64,000 nucleotides of DNA, taken from assembly GCA_018398815.1 (NCBI GenBank), contig JAFLJL010004289.1:1-64000 (forward strand). The letters are read 5' to 3'. The stretch's first letter is position 1. Each line of letters begins with the position of its first letter. The notes under the pieces were generated by a model. The model did not search any database. It was given only the letters and a program-made list of their open reading frames with translations, and was not told the origin of the DNA. Shown piece by piece: positions 35,507 through 46,385 of the stretch. Source of the stretch: Conus ventricosus (Eukaryota > Mollusca > Gastropoda > Neogastropoda > Conidae). The translations under genes were made by a program, and so were the position numbers.

Positions 35507-36684
35507 TAAGAGAACTAATGTCCATAAGTGCTCGGCCATAAAGCCAACTACTTTGCTTGCAGTAGACAAAAGCCAGCTAACAACACCCCCTAATATACCT
35601 GGTAAAGCGTCCATGGCTTTACTGGCTAATTTTTTTAATAAACCCGCAAGATGATCAAGCTGTTTTTTTACCCATGATTTATCAGACGGCGAAGGAGGGG
35701 CTGGCGGTGGAGGCACTGACCCGGACCACCGCCCCCTGTAATAGCCATCACCAGTGTACTTATTGCAAATCCTAAGGCCGTTATAACGCTTGCTAATGTG
35801 ACATCCTTGCTCTCTAAACAGTGTTCGTATTCGTTCTGCTAGTGTCGTGTCTTCATATAAAATTCTTTGGATAGTTTCTCTTATTCTGCTCACTTGAGTT
35901 CGTAATTGTTCTCGGTTAGTAGACAACACTTCAGTCTTGCTGATCTCTCTTGTTCAAGATCTTTTAGTCTTTGGGTTATTCTTTCTTTAATATCAGGCCC
36001 TAAGTTGGCGTCATCAGCCTCAACGAGTTTTTCTTTTTCTCTTTTTATATGCTCATCTATTTCACCCAGTTTTGCTAAATAATATTGTTTGTTAATTCGC
36101 CTCTAATGGTTCTCAAAGCATGATCAAGGGCCGCTATTTCTCGCATGGGTAGGAGATTCTGTTTCTGTAGCGGTGGGTCGTGTATAGATTTTAATGCTGT
36201 TTCTTCTGATAAACTGGTTTCTGCTTCTATTATTTCGTCTGCTGCTTGACGTAAATCTTTAAGTTCCATGTTTTGTATTTGGTTAGCTGTTGGGAGATCT
36301 TGTAGTGTGTTTTGAAGTTTAGAAACCGCCTCCACCCTTAATTTCGGTCTAACAAGACCAAGGCGATTTCGATCGGCAGCTTTAAGTCTTTGTCTAATTG
36401 TATCCATGCTTAAAAACTTTGATGGGTCTGGTTTAGTTGTAAGCCGAACAGGTTCTCCTTGATCGTTTTTTCACATACAAATGGCCTTTTTTATCTACAT
36501 CAAAATCAATAGGAAAGTCGGGAGGTTCTAGGCCTAAACTTTTGTAAAATGATTCAACCTTACTTAATGTTAATTCATGCCGCAATGAGGTCGTTGAGCG
36601 ATGCTGTGTCAAAGGAGTTATTTCGCTCATGTCGTCTCCAGGATCAAAAACATCATAATCTTCTTCACCTTCAATTCCTGCCAT
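35507..36684 (-). pseudogene. Proline-linker membrane protein
   Basis: ATG 36684 opens MAGIEGEEDYDVFDPGDDMS. A helical middle follows (36407-36075, TIRQRLKAADRNRLGLVRPK), then heptad-rich sequence with LRTQVSRIRETIQRIL (about 35860-35910). The C-terminal part has a hydrophobic stretch now out of frame (about 35750-35810), a proline-rich linker (VPPPPAPPSPSDKSW), an amphipathic LDHLAGLLKKLASKAMDALP and a final hydrophobic segment (LWTLVLLIVGLIF). About 390 codons with three or more frameshifts. Likely an internal or membrane-interacting virion protein; function unknown. Confidence 0.55.
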
Positions 36685-36723
36685 GTTTTTAAATAATTAA
36701 CTTTTTATTTTGTTTTATAAAAA
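36685..36723. promoter_or_regulatory. Divergent A/T-rich start region
   Basis: 39 bases between two divergent ATGs, nearly all A/T, with AATTATTTAAAAA on the reverse side and TTTTATAAAAA on the forward side. Similar short divergent gaps lie at 44111-44144 and in E1 (4134-4172) and E3 (52548-52583). Likely holds both promoters. Confidence 0.4.
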
Positions 36724-37989
36724 ATGTCACAAGCATATGGCTCAATTCTTAACCCGCATAGAAGACTGCAAGATCCCTTTGGCGTGAAGGGAAATAAACC
36801 GAATATTATTGTTCCAAATAATCCATCTACTATTGATGCAGATCAAATTCTTACTGTCAGATTTCCAGACCTAGGAGCAGATGAAGTGATTGTACCAGGC
36901 TCTGCGCGACTTACTTTCAAAATAGAACTCGAATCAACAGACCCAAACAGGACAGTTGTGCAGAATCTGGGACGGGCAATCGTTAAGAAAATTTCTATAA
37001 AACTTGAGGGGCAAGAAATATTTTCTTTACACAATGCAGACATATTTTTACTTCTGATCTATGGCTAACCGAGAATGAAAGGGCTGATCTTGCGTTTCAA
37101 GGAATAGATAATGAAGAAGCACTAAAACACAGAATAGGCGCCGCAGATGCTAATAAAGCCGGCAAAAAGTATGTGGCTGTAAATTTTGCGTATGGAAATC
37201 GCTTTTCCATCCCCTTGGATTTTGAGTTGTTAAGTGCGCATGCGCCATACTTTCAAGGAGCATTAAAAGACAGATTGTCATATGAACTAACTTTTAATGA
37301 ATACAAACGTGTTATCAGATTATCAGAAGACACCGAAGCAAAGTACAGCATTTCTGACATCGCGTTAGAGTTTGACGTTGTTAGCAACCCTGACTTAGCA
37401 AGGTTGATTGTGCATCAATATAAGTCAAAATTAGCAATATATTACGAAAGAGTGATTCACCATTCTACACATCCTAAAAGCAGGGCAGACACGATATGGA
37501 ATTTCAGTTTTAGTGTCTTAGGAAAATCATTCAAAGGTATTTTATTGCTGTGCGAAGATGAAGAACCATTTAAAAGACAAACTGAAAAGTTTCTTAATCC
37601 TAAAATAACGAAAGTGCAATGTACAATTGAGGTAGTCCTAACCAAATCTACGCTAGCGGGCTTAAACCTTATCAGCATTTTGACGAAATAAGAAAATTGT
37701 TTGGGGCGGGAGGCATAGAAATCCAACGGTAGACCTTGTGTCTAAAGATCTACACCTTCACAAAGTTAGACTCGATGATTATTTAACAACAAAATACGGC
37801 TTATGGATTGACCTAAGGTCGACAGAGGATAATCAGTTGCATGGAAGTGGGAGAGCTGTTAGAGACGGAATAAACATTCAAATTGATAAAGAAAAAGATG
37901 GCGATAAACCAGTTAATGTACATTTGTTTTTAATATATGATGCGCAGCTGAATATTCAAGATAACAGATTTAAAGATACAGAATACTAA
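36724..37989 (+). pseudogene. Major capsid protein (double jelly-roll type)
   Basis: ATG 36724 opens MSQAYGSILNPHRRLQDPFG, then VPNNPSTIDADQILTVRFPD, VPGSARLTFKIELESTDPNR and NLGRAIVKKISIKLEGQEIF. After a frameshift near 37055 come FQGIDNEEALKHRIGAADAN, FSIPLDFELLSAHAPYFQGA, DIALEFDVV and GILLLCEDEEPF. After another near 37640 come KVRLDDYLTTKYGLWIDLRS, LHGSGRAVRDGI and a final beta segment with DAQLNIQDNRF. Length (about 420 codons), beta-rich pattern and place in the element fit a Polinton capsid subunit. Three frames are needed, so this copy is inactive. Confidence 0.8.
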
Positions 37990-38014
37990 ATATTTTTAAT
38001 TTTTTTTAAAAAGC

Positions 38015-38644
38015 ATGTCTGTTCACGTTTATCGAAAAGCGCCTACAGCGCCAGAGTCGCCAAAAGAAGGGATAGTAGAAACCCTGACATAAAAACCTTC
38101 AGATTAACTAACATTACACAAATGCAAAAAAAACTAGAGCAGGACCTTTCAAAATACAGCAAAACCAAACGAAGGTATTCTGCTGCCTGTAATGCTGTTA
38201 CATATGTTAATACTGGAACATCAACTCTAAGTGCTCTATCAGCAGGAACAAGTGTTGGTCTCTTAGCAACAGGTGTTGGTGCACCCGCAGCTTTACCTCT
38301 AGGTGGTTTGTCTTTAGCTCTCGGTCTGTGTTCATTAGCTGTAAGTGCTGCTGGCAAAAAATTAAAAACTAAACTCCAAAGCACACAGCTATGGTTCAGC
38401 TAATAACAGCTAAACTTAGTTCGTTCAAACTGACAATTAATAAAGCGCTAGTTGACTCAAACATCACAGACGAAGAATTTAGTCGTTTACAAGCTGATTT
38501 TGATGACTATAAAAGACAAAAGTTTGATCTTCAAAAAAAGGCAAGGGCAAGTTTTTCTCAACGGCCAGACCCTGAGCAGATAAAAAAGGAATGTTAAAAA
38601 AAGTAAACGAGACATTAAACTCTGCTCTAAACAGCTCACAGTAA
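38015..38644 (+). pseudogene. Small protein with glycine/alanine-rich hydrophobic hairpin
   Basis: ATG 38015 (MSVHVYRKAPTAPESPKEG). After a frameshift near 38095 comes QMQKKLEQDLSKYSKTKRRY, then hydrophobic GLLATGVGAPAALPLGGLSL and LALGLCSLAVSAAGKK, then after 38390 a charged tail (SNITDEEFSRLQADFDDYKR). About 200 codons. The hydrophobic hairpin resembles pore-forming or membrane-inserting small proteins; that is inference. E1 counterpart at 5464. Confidence 0.5.
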
Positions 38645-38726
38645 CAACATCAAAGGGCGTTTATACTTTAGTTTATGAGTCCAAGCACAAAAAGACCGTT
38701 GATATTGATTCTGATTATTTTTTTTT

Positions 38727-38768
38727 TTAATTTAAATAAATATTTTGAGTTAGAAAAGGAAACTCAAC
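38727..38768 (+). promoter_or_regulatory. Shared upstream motif of the polymerase gene
   Basis: TTTAATTTAAATAAATATTT followed by TGAGTT and then the ATG region. The same pattern precedes 42451, E4 58257 and 58943, and E1 6274 and 9983. Confidence 0.45.
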
Positions 38769-41700
38769 ATGGCCGAGATGTATGAAGGACCAGACGAATT
38801 GTTTGAAGGAATGCGTAAAGGAAGAGCGTTTGTCAAAAGCTTTAAATGATATTAATCTAGAAGTCATTGATCCAACAAACGTACAGGCAAGCGTTGTTCA
38901 TGCTATTTCTCAAGTTCCAGGTAAACTAACAATAGACCCGCCAGTTAAAGTAATGTTAGCTGTTTTAATCGACTAATAACAATAAATGAAGAAAATCTAG
39001 AAGTCTGGGTCTCAACTAAACAACAGGTTATTCTTTCTCATAATGACTTAACACCTGGTTGGGCAGACCAACTGCTTACACAGTTCGATGCGGCCGCTGA
39101 AGAAGCCAAAATGAGAGGCTCTGGTTGGTCGGAGGCGAAGTCTTAGAGATTAGATAAAACAGTCTAAGTATGAGCCGATTGTAGGCAAGGCTTACATTTC
39201 GCTACCTCCAGCATTAGTCGCAAAAAGAGCAGTTCTAAACATAAAGAATTCAGACAACAAATGTTTTATGTGGTGTGTTCTTGTGAGGCTGCATTACGTC
39301 CGCAAAAACGCAGAGAGAGTGTCTAACTATGAACCTTACATCAATGATCTTAACTTTAGTGGGGTGTCCTTTCCTGTTAGTGTAGATCAAATGATCAGTT
39401 TGAAGAACAAAACAAACCAATAACTGTTAATGTATACACATGGTCTGAGGAAACAAATTTGGTGCCTATTAGAGTGTCTAAAGACAGCCCAACAATAGGC
39501 GATCCGGCCAAAAGTCATGTGGACTTACTCCTAATGTTTTCATCAGCAGGGTTGCCTCAACATTACACATTGATACGCACAATGAGTAGACTAATGCAGC
39601 ATACTTCAAAAGATGGGCACAAACAAGAATTCTGTAGAAAATGTTTAACAAGAATTCCATCCGTTAAAGCCGCGCTTGAACATAAAAAACATTGTAAAAG
39701 TTCAGTAGACTGTAATACAGAACTAATTACGCCCCCACCTGGATCTAAAGTTAGTTTTAAGAACTGGAAAAAACTGCAAACAAGTCCATACGTAGTTTAC
39801 GCAGACTTCGAGTCGCTTATTGTTCCTTATGAGGGGCCGACGCCACAGAAACTTCCAAAAACAGTCTTAATGAGCAATCATCAGATTTGTTCATTTGCTT
39901 TCATCATTGTTAGGTCGGATGGTGTCCATTCAGAACCAGAATTGTATAGAGGGCCTAATGCTGCAAAATACTTCTTAGAACGCATGCAGCAAGTGCGTAA
40001 CGTCTGTTCTAATAATCTGAATCTCTCAGACATTATTATGACGCCTGAAGACCAAGAACAGTATGACTCAGCCACACATTGTTGGATTTGCGGTTTAGGC
40101 CTCTCATCAGACGCAGAGAATCCAACAGTAAGAGACCATGATCACATTAGCGGAAAGTTCAGAGGAGCAGCGCACAGTAAATGCAATCTTCAACTAAAGT
40201 TTGATCCTAAGACATGGAAGCTGCCCATCTTCTTTCACAACTTGCGAGGTTACGACTCTCATCTTATAATGAAAGCAGTAGATGACGCCTTCAGAGTGTC
40301 ATGCATTGCACAGTCATCAGAAAAGTACATGTGTTTCACTTTAAATAACATGTCTTTTTATGACTCTATGCAGCACATGATGGGATCATTAGAGTCACTG
40401 GCTATGTCCTTAAAGTCCTGCCCAATAACAGAGGAATATTTTGACCCAACTCTTGTTAGAAAGGGCGTTTACCCTTATGAGTACATGAACAGTTGGGAAA
40501 GGTTTGACGAAGATACACTTCCGCCTAAAGACGCGTTCTTTTCTAGTCTTAGAGGAAAGGGCATCAGTGATTCTGATTACCAGCATGCTCAAGATGCGTG
40601 GCAGAAGTTAGATTGTAAAACGATGGGAGACTATCATGATGCATACTTGATGGCTGATGTATGTTTGTTGGCGGATATTTTTGAAAATTATAGAAAGACC
40701 TGCATGAAACATTATAGCCTGGATCCCGCGCATTACATTTCTGCGCTCGGGATGAGTTGGGATGCTTTCTTAAAAGATACTGGAGTACAGATTGATTTAT
40801 TGTCAGATTTACCAATGCTTCAGATGATTGAAACGGATTGCGGGGAGGAATTAGTATGGCGTCGCATCATTACTGTAAAGCAAACAACAAATACTTGACG
40901 ACTATGATCCAAGTAAAAGGTCTAACTATCTCATGTATTTAGATGCAAACAATCTGTATGGTTGGGCTATGGCGCAATCACTTCCACTACGTAACTTTAA
41001 AATGTACACTGGTGGTATTAAAAACATTCAAGAATTTGTAGAACAACTGCATACTCTTACAGCTGATCGTAAAGAGGTCTTATTCTAGAAGTTGACTTAG
41101 AATATCCTCATGAACTCCATGACCTACATAATGACTACCCATTAGCAGCAGAAAGTCTAAAGACGAATCCAAGAGAGCCGCCTAAACTTGTGCCTAATCT
41201 TCGAGGCAAAAAAAATTATGTCTGTCATTACAGACTTCTACAATTTTATTTAAGACATGGTTTAAAGTTGACAGCTGTTCATCGTATAATTGCTTTTGAT
41301 CAAGAACAGTTCATGAAACCATACATCATGAAGAACACTAATCTTAGAACTAAATCCACAGATGCTTCAGAAAAAGACTTTTTCAAGCTGATGAACAACA
41401 GCTGTTTCGGAAAGACTGGAGAATCCGCACAAGCGCAAAGATGTCAGATTGGTCACCAAAGAGAACGAGGCAATTAAGCTGACTTCAAAACCTAATTATC
41501 AGGACTTTAGAAGATTTCATGATCAGCTTTTTGGCATAATGATGAAAAAAAAGAAAGTCAAATTAGACAAACCTGTATTTATTGGGTTTACTGTTTTAGA
41601 ATTATCAAAGCTTTTGATGTTAGAATTTCTTTATGACTACTTTAAGCCCTCGTATCCTGAGTCCAGAGTACTTTACACAGATACAGACAGTTTTGTTATA

Positions 41701-42162
41701 GATATCCCTACTGAAGACATCTATAAAGACATGGAAATGGAAGTAGCTAAAGGGCATGCGGGATGGTATGATACATCTGATTACCCTAAAGAATCGCCTT
41801 TGCATTCATCCGTTAATAAGAAGGTTTTAGGAAAGATGAAGGATGAATTATCTGGAGGGGTGATTAAGGAGTTTATTGGTTTAAGGTCGAAAATGTACAG
41901 TATTTCGAGCCAGGAGAAAATCATTAAGAAAGCAAAGGGAATATCTCGCAGTGTTGTGCAGTCAAACATATCACATGACAACTACAAAGAAGCATTGTTT
42001 GGCAATAAGACTTTTCATCATGACAACGTAAAACTACGATCTAATCTACATGAGATCAACACAACTGTTGTAACAAAGAAGTCATTAGATAGAACAAACA
42101 CTAAACGAGTATTTGTTAATCCAGAGTTTTCATATGCAATCGGGCATTGGAGGGCCGCATAA
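38769..42162 (+). pseudogene. polB: Protein-primed DNA polymerase B
   Basis: ATG 38769 to stop 42160-42162, about 1,130 codons. N-terminal domain with VIDPTNVQASVVHAISQVPG and KMRGSGWSE. The longest open piece is 39459-40898. Exonuclease motif I is YADFES (39799-39816). A zinc/HNH-like insertion starts CWICGLGLSSD and contains VRDHDHISGKFRGAAH (40081-40200). Exo II is FFHNLRGYDSH (about 40230-40262) and Exo III is YLMADVCLLADIFE (about 40645-40686). Palm motif A is DANNLYGWAMAQSLP (about 40945-40990) and motif C is YTDTDSF (41674-41694). This is the enzyme that replicates Polintons from a protein primer. Frame breaks lie near 38850, 38975, 39140, 40895, 41085 and 41420. Confidence 0.9.
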
Positions 42163-42451
42163 ACAGGGGCTTATATTTTTCACCAACTTTTCCTGCAAGA
42201 TCAATCATAGCTTCATCCAATTCATTTAAATCTTTTCTCATGTTTGCTTGTTGTGCTAGAATTTTTTCTATTATTTCAATATATTCTTTTTCCCAATTTG
42301 AGATTTTGGATTTTAGGAGATCTAGATGGTTTAGCAGGAATTGATTAAGCTTCGAATATGTTTCCCTAACAGCAGAATTTTTTTCAAATGATTCCCGCAT
42401 CATTTTCAAGGTCTCTTCCTTTGTCATTCTTGTTTCGTTCTGAGCTTCCAT
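42116..42451 (-). CDS. Coiled-coil protein overlapping the polymerase 3' end
   Basis: 111-codon frame from ATG 42451, almost entirely helical and charged (MEAQNETRMTKEETLKMMRE, then KSKISNWEKEYIEIIEKILA, then LDEAMIDLAGKVGEKYKPLF). Its last 15 codons overlap the polymerase C-terminus on the other strand. The upstream motif TTTGGGTC with AAAATG resembles that of the polymerase. It is intact in E2 and broken in E1. Function unknown. Confidence 0.6.
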   Translation of the reverse strand: MEAQNETRMTKEETLKMMRESFEKNSAVRETYSKLNQFLLNHLDLLKSKISNWEKEYIEIIEKILAQQANMRKDLNELDEAMIDLAGKVGEKYKPLFMRPSNARLHMKTLD

Positions 42452-42484
42452 TTTAGACCCAAATATATTTATGTAAATTAAAAA
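42452..42484 (-). promoter_or_regulatory. Shared upstream motif of the coiled-coil gene
   Basis: On the reverse strand TTTAATTTACATAAATATAT, then TTGGGTCTAAA and ATG; a variant of the polymerase upstream motif. Confidence 0.4.
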
Positions 42485-42488
42485 TTAA

Positions 42489-43442
42489 TTAAGCAACTGG
42501 AACTGTGTCTGGTGGGATTATCTGCAGTTCTTCCTTCACAAAAGATCTTTGAGGAGCTGGTTGTTTTGTTGTGTCAGTTTCTCGTAAATAATACACGGGC
42601 GGATTCATTTTTACAATTCTTTTTATTTCATATGGATCAACACTCCAAACTGGATCTGTTGCCCTGATGTGAGTGTCCCCTTCTGCTTCCCCGGTAAATA
42701 AATGTACCTTACTTTCAATCCAAATGGTAATAGTTTGCCAGATGAAGACTCTCCTTCAACAACATCTATTGTTTGTTTTTTGATTGCTTGTACTGGTTTT
42801 AGCCCTTTAAATTCTTAATTATTCATTGCGCGCAAACCTGAGGGCAGTCTTCTAACCCATTCTGTGTTGCGAGAATTGTCAATCACCTCTCTGTGATACT
42901 GGTAGGAAAAAACGTCTTTCGGATAACTGTTTGTTAAAGTTTTCAACCAAAGCCTGTGATCTGTGAACTTCTGGGATGCCTCTTCTAATGGTAACTTTAT
43001 GTTTTAACAATAATTGATTCACTTGGCCTTTAAATTCTTTTCCATCATCGACTTGAATCATGCGAGGATAAGTTAGCGGGCCTCGTTGGTATATCAGTTG
43101 TATGGCAACAGCAACAGCAGAAGCACTCTTTCGTGTTAATGGTTCCGCATCTTTGTATCTTGAAGCCATGTCAATGACTGTGAGTGCGTACTTAAATCTT
43201 TTTCGTCTAATCGTATCATGGGGTAAATATAGAAGGTCCATTTGATGGGTGTCGTTCGGTATTGTGTTCACAAAGTGTGGCCTCTGTATTCGTCTAGGTG
43301 CAGGTAAATAAATTTGCCAAATCGCTTGTTTAGATAACCATTCCTTTGCTGTTTGTTCGCTGACTCCCGCTGCTTGGCTTAGCTTTTTAATTGCCGTGAT
43401 TCCCTTCCAATATCCTTTTGGCGAATAATAGATTTTGTTCAT
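42489..43442 (-). pseudogene. Retroviral-type (DDE) integrase
   Basis: ATG 43442 opens MNKIYYSPKGYWKGITAIKK. A helix-turn-helix-like N-terminus (LSQAAGVSEQTAKEWLSKQ) precedes the catalytic core: D in HQMDLLYLP and ALTVIDMASRY, D in MIQVDDGKEFKG, and E in HRSQALVENFNKQL. The first 187 codons are open, to about 42880. The chromodomain-like or SH3-like C-terminus (VRYIYLPG region, about 42680-42720; stop 42489-42491) is in other frames. It inserts the element and makes the 5-base target duplication seen here. E3 encodes the same protein at 53250. Confidence 0.88.
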
Positions 43443-43449
43443 TTTATAT

Positions 43450-43856
43450 TCAGCCAATATTATGTGCAACAAAATACACAACAGTCATACCAAAGACGAT
43501 AAACACGATTTCTTGCATCTTTTGTTTTTCTGATGGCTGATAAAAGTCACTAAATTTTGGTGGGGTAATGTCTCGATTGGTTTGCCTGTTACAAGATAAT
43601 ATTCTTTTATTGCCTGGTCAACATCTTTAAATGTGTAAGCTGCATGTCCCTGTTTTTTCAGTTTGTCGTTAATAAAATCTAACTGCTCAATTCTCTGCTT
43701 TTCATAGTTATCTTGTGCAGCTGCTAGTTGCTCCATAGCTTTGTTATGTCTTTTTCTCTCCCCGTCATCCCGCAGTTTACTAAATGCGTAATTACTTCCG
43801 CTAAAAGCAAGCGCATTAACCACAGCGCCGCCTATCAACATTACGAGTGAAGCCAT
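43450..43856 (-). pseudogene. Small membrane protein (MASL family)
   Basis: ATG 43856 opens MASLVMLIGGAVVNALAFSG, followed by a charged helical part (QLAAAQDNYEKQRIEQLDF). A one-base loss near 43565 shifts the rest. The intact C-terminus seen in E1 copy C has SDFYQPSEKQK and a second hydrophobic segment. The stop (43450-43452) is 7 bases before the integrase ATG on the same strand, as in a compact viral gene string. Two membrane passes are predicted. Confidence 0.65.
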
Positions 43857-43879
43857 TTTTATAAATGTATTTTTTAATT

Positions 43880-44110
43880 TTACATATTGATATTGTCAGG
43901 AATTATTCCTTGCTTGACTAGAAAATCTTTCGTAGCAAACGAAGCTGCAATGATAGCAATCAGCTTTGCCGAATCCTCAAAGTCTAGTTTGCCAAGATCT
44001 GCTGGTTTTATTTTTAACAGGCTTTTACCAAGCATTGTGTATCCTATACTTAGACCTCCAATAACGGCAGAATGGTATACAAGATTGGTAACAGTCTTTT
44101 CGGCGCTCAT
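43880..44110 (-). CDS. Small membrane protein (MSAEKTV family)
   Basis: 76-codon frame from ATG 44110: MSAEKTVTNLVYHSAVIGGL, SIGYTMLGKSLLK, then LAKLIAIIAASF-type hydrophobic sequence and VKQGIIPDNINM at the end. Two hydrophobic stretches. Four copies exist in the window with the same length. It starts 34 bases from the divergent gene at 44145. Function unknown. Confidence 0.65.
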   Translation of the reverse strand: MSAEKTVTNLVYHSAVIGGLSIGYTMLGKSLLKIKPADLGKLDFEDSAKLIAIIAASFATKDFLVKQGIIPDNINM

Positions 44111-44144
44111 TTTTAAAAACAAAATAATTATAATTAATAAAAAC

Positions 44145-44634
44145 ATGAACACCGATGATCTATTAAACATTCCTGAACTTATGATTACAAATGACCAGGC
44201 TGACGACCAGGCTATTATGCCCAAAAAGGAAAGGCTGTATTCTTTGGCAGCATGTGGAAAAACAAAAACAGTTCCTCGGAAATGAATTCAGCATAGAACA
44301 GATTCAACAGATGTCGCCGCAAGACATTATAAAGTATCATAACAGGTATGAAGCGCAACTAGGATCAAGAATGGTAAAAAGTGTCGGGCAAACGGTTCTT
44401 AGTTTGTACACTAAACTAGTCAGTAGATTTGCTCCCATTGATTCTGAACAAGATTTTATGTATGATTTAACGCAGGATCCAGTTTTAACAAAGTCATTAG
44501 AGTCTCTAGGATGTGATCTATATTACAGATTTGGAACATTATTATCGTCACTAATCATGGGATTAATTACTTTTAATCATATAGATTTTATTTCCCTTCA
44601 AAATGACCGAGCCAGAAAATCATCAGAATCATAA
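44145..44634 (+). pseudogene. Conserved unknown protein
   Basis: ATG 44145 (MNTDDLLNIPELMI). One frameshift near 44270 separates the first 40 codons from the 120-codon remainder: SIEQIQQMSPQDIIKYHNRY, VKSVGQTVLSLYTKLVSRFA, LTKSLESLGCDLYYRFG and hydrophobic LLSSLIMGLITF. Copies in E1 and E3 match. No known domain recognised. Confidence 0.55.
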
Positions 44635-45075
44635 TCAGAAAACATTGAATCAGGTAAAAGTGGTCACTAAACCCCCTCATCCTGGACGCATTGCAGCAGG
44701 AAAAAAATTAGCTGAGTGGAACAACAAAAAAAATTACAGTTACAATCACAGAATATAGCTCATAATGAAAAACATAACGCCGCCAATGCCAACAGTTGTT
44801 TCAATGCCGGCTATAAAAACACCAGAACAAGAACAAGTTGATTCAAGGCCTACAGCACCAAAGCCTTCATGGAATATTGAACTTAAAACTGTTGCCATTT
44901 TTGGCGCCCTTGCTGCTGTTGGGGGCAGTTATTACGGTTATAAAATATATAAACAAAGACACCAAAACCGAAGCAGCCCAAACAATCTCAACCACTAAAT
45001 ACAAAAGACGAACACAACAACATGCCAGAACCGCCAACAACAAAAGTTCATTTTGATACATTTCAGATGCAATAA
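44603..45075 (+). pseudogene. Single-pass membrane protein overlapping the previous gene
   Basis: ATG 44603 (MTEPENHQNHNQKTLNQ) overlaps the preceding gene by about 30 bases. It continues PPHPGRIAAGKKLAEWN, a Pro/Thr-rich linker with KTPEQEQVDSRP, a hydrophobic segment (VAIFGALAAVGGSYYGY) and a polar tail ending QMQ at 45073-45075. Frameshifts occur near 44730 and 44960. In the E1 copies a stop follows the sixth codon. Confidence 0.5.
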
Positions 45076-45120
45076 TATTTTAAGAACTTAATTTTAAAAT
45101 TTTTTTGATAAAAATAGATC

Positions 45121-45396
45121 ATGGCGGATTATTATTTGTTTAAAATGATGAAGTCAATAAATAAAGACATGGAGTCTATAAAAGACATTTCCATAGACCA
45201 GAATTGTAATCAATGTGGTTGCTTACGATGTAAGAACTTCATTAAGATCTATGCTAACCAATCTCGCGCCAAGGACGCTGAGCAAGACATCCTCAACGAT
45301 GGCGCGTTTTTTGAGGCGTGTGTGTACTATATTAGACATTTACTATTTAAGATAAAACATAGATTGTTTTGTTTTTTTGATCATTATAAGATAACT
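45121..45396 (+). CDS. Small Cys-cluster protein
   Basis: 92-codon frame: MADYYLFKMMKSINKDMES, then the cluster CNQCGCLRCKNF (C-x2-C-x-C-x2-C), then DAEQDILNDGAFFEACVYYI. Four tightly packed cysteines suggest a metal site or disulfides. The last 13 codons may be an extension, because the E1 and E3 copies stop after FKIKT. Conserved in all three long elements just before the minisatellite. Function unknown. Confidence 0.6.
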
Positions 45397-45404
45397 TAAA
45401 TAAG

Positions 45405-45655
45405 AACTTGGTTGTACTTAGAGGATGACTTAATTACAATCTTGAGGTAACTTGAGTAAGAACTTGAGGATGACTTGAGGACAACATGAGTAAGAACTTA
45501 GAAGTGACTTGGGGTGACTTGAGGATGACTTGAGTAAGAACTTGTGGATGACTTGAGGATGACTTGAGGACAACTTGAGGATGACTTGAGTAAGAACTTA
45601 GAAGTGACTTGGGGTGACTTGAGTTAAGAACTTAGAAGTGACTTGAGTGTGTGCA
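45405..45655. repeat. GACTTGAG minisatellite of E2
   Basis: About 250 bases of GATGACTTGAG, GAAGTGACTTGGGGTGACTTG and TAAGAACTT words in irregular order. Confidence 0.85.
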
Positions 45656-46093
45656 TGCACGGGGTGGGAGGTGGGGCAGGAGGTGTGCGCGCGCCTTTGA
45701 TTATTTATAAGAAACGGATGTTCAGAATATAATATATTTATTATCAGTAAAACAGCAAAACAACAAAACAACAACAATAACAACATATATACAAGCACGA
45801 TCGCACGCACACACGCACGCACACACAAGATAGGGAGGTGCTTGCATGGGGAAATGTGAAAGGGGTTTATGGTTCGCGCTTGAGCACCGTAAATTCAAGA
45901 CAGCTGTCGGTCTCTGTCAACTGAAGATTATTCAAAGTGGCCACCAAGTGCATTTATCAAAAGCTTGATTTAATAAACAAGACAGTTGAATAAAGTACAC
46001 TCTGTGGCCACCCGAAGGCAGCCAAAAAAAGTTGAAGCAGGGCGTTGAATAGGAGCATTGAAGCAAGTGGAGCAAGAAGAAGTTGAAGCAGAG
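45656..46093. other. E2 cassette, unassigned part
   Basis: Non-coding; begins with GTGTGTGCATGCACGGGGTG and includes CAAAACAACAACAATAACAA and short ACGCAC repeats (about 45800-45830). No counterpart in E1 or E3. Confidence 0.4.
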
Positions 46094-46385
46094 GCCCCGG
46101 CTATGCATAACCGTTATTTTTAGAATCATGTCATTTCCCCTTGCTGGGTGGTTTGTGACAAGCAGAGCCCCGGCTATGCATAACCGTTATTTTTAGAATC
46201 ATGTCATTTCCCCTTGCTGGGTGGTTTGTGACAAGCAGAGCCCCGGCTATGCATAACCGTTATTTTTAGAATCATGTCATTTCCCCTTGCTGGGTGGTTT
46301 GTGACAAGCAGAGCCCCGGCTATGCATAACCGTTATTTTTAGAATCATGTCATTTCCCCTTGCTGGGTAGTTTGTGACAGGTGCT
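46094..46385. repeat. Four direct repeats of 73 bases in E2
   Basis: Copies start at 46094, 46167, 46240 and 46313 with GCCCCGGCTATGCATAACCG and are almost identical. They contain the palindromic ATGCAT. There are no spacers and no coding. They lie just downstream of the accessory gene stop. Confidence 0.9.

Noticed and set aside
46094..46385. CRISPR-like direct repeats
   Set aside because: The four 73-base repeats are contiguous with no unique spacers, and the context is an animal transposon.
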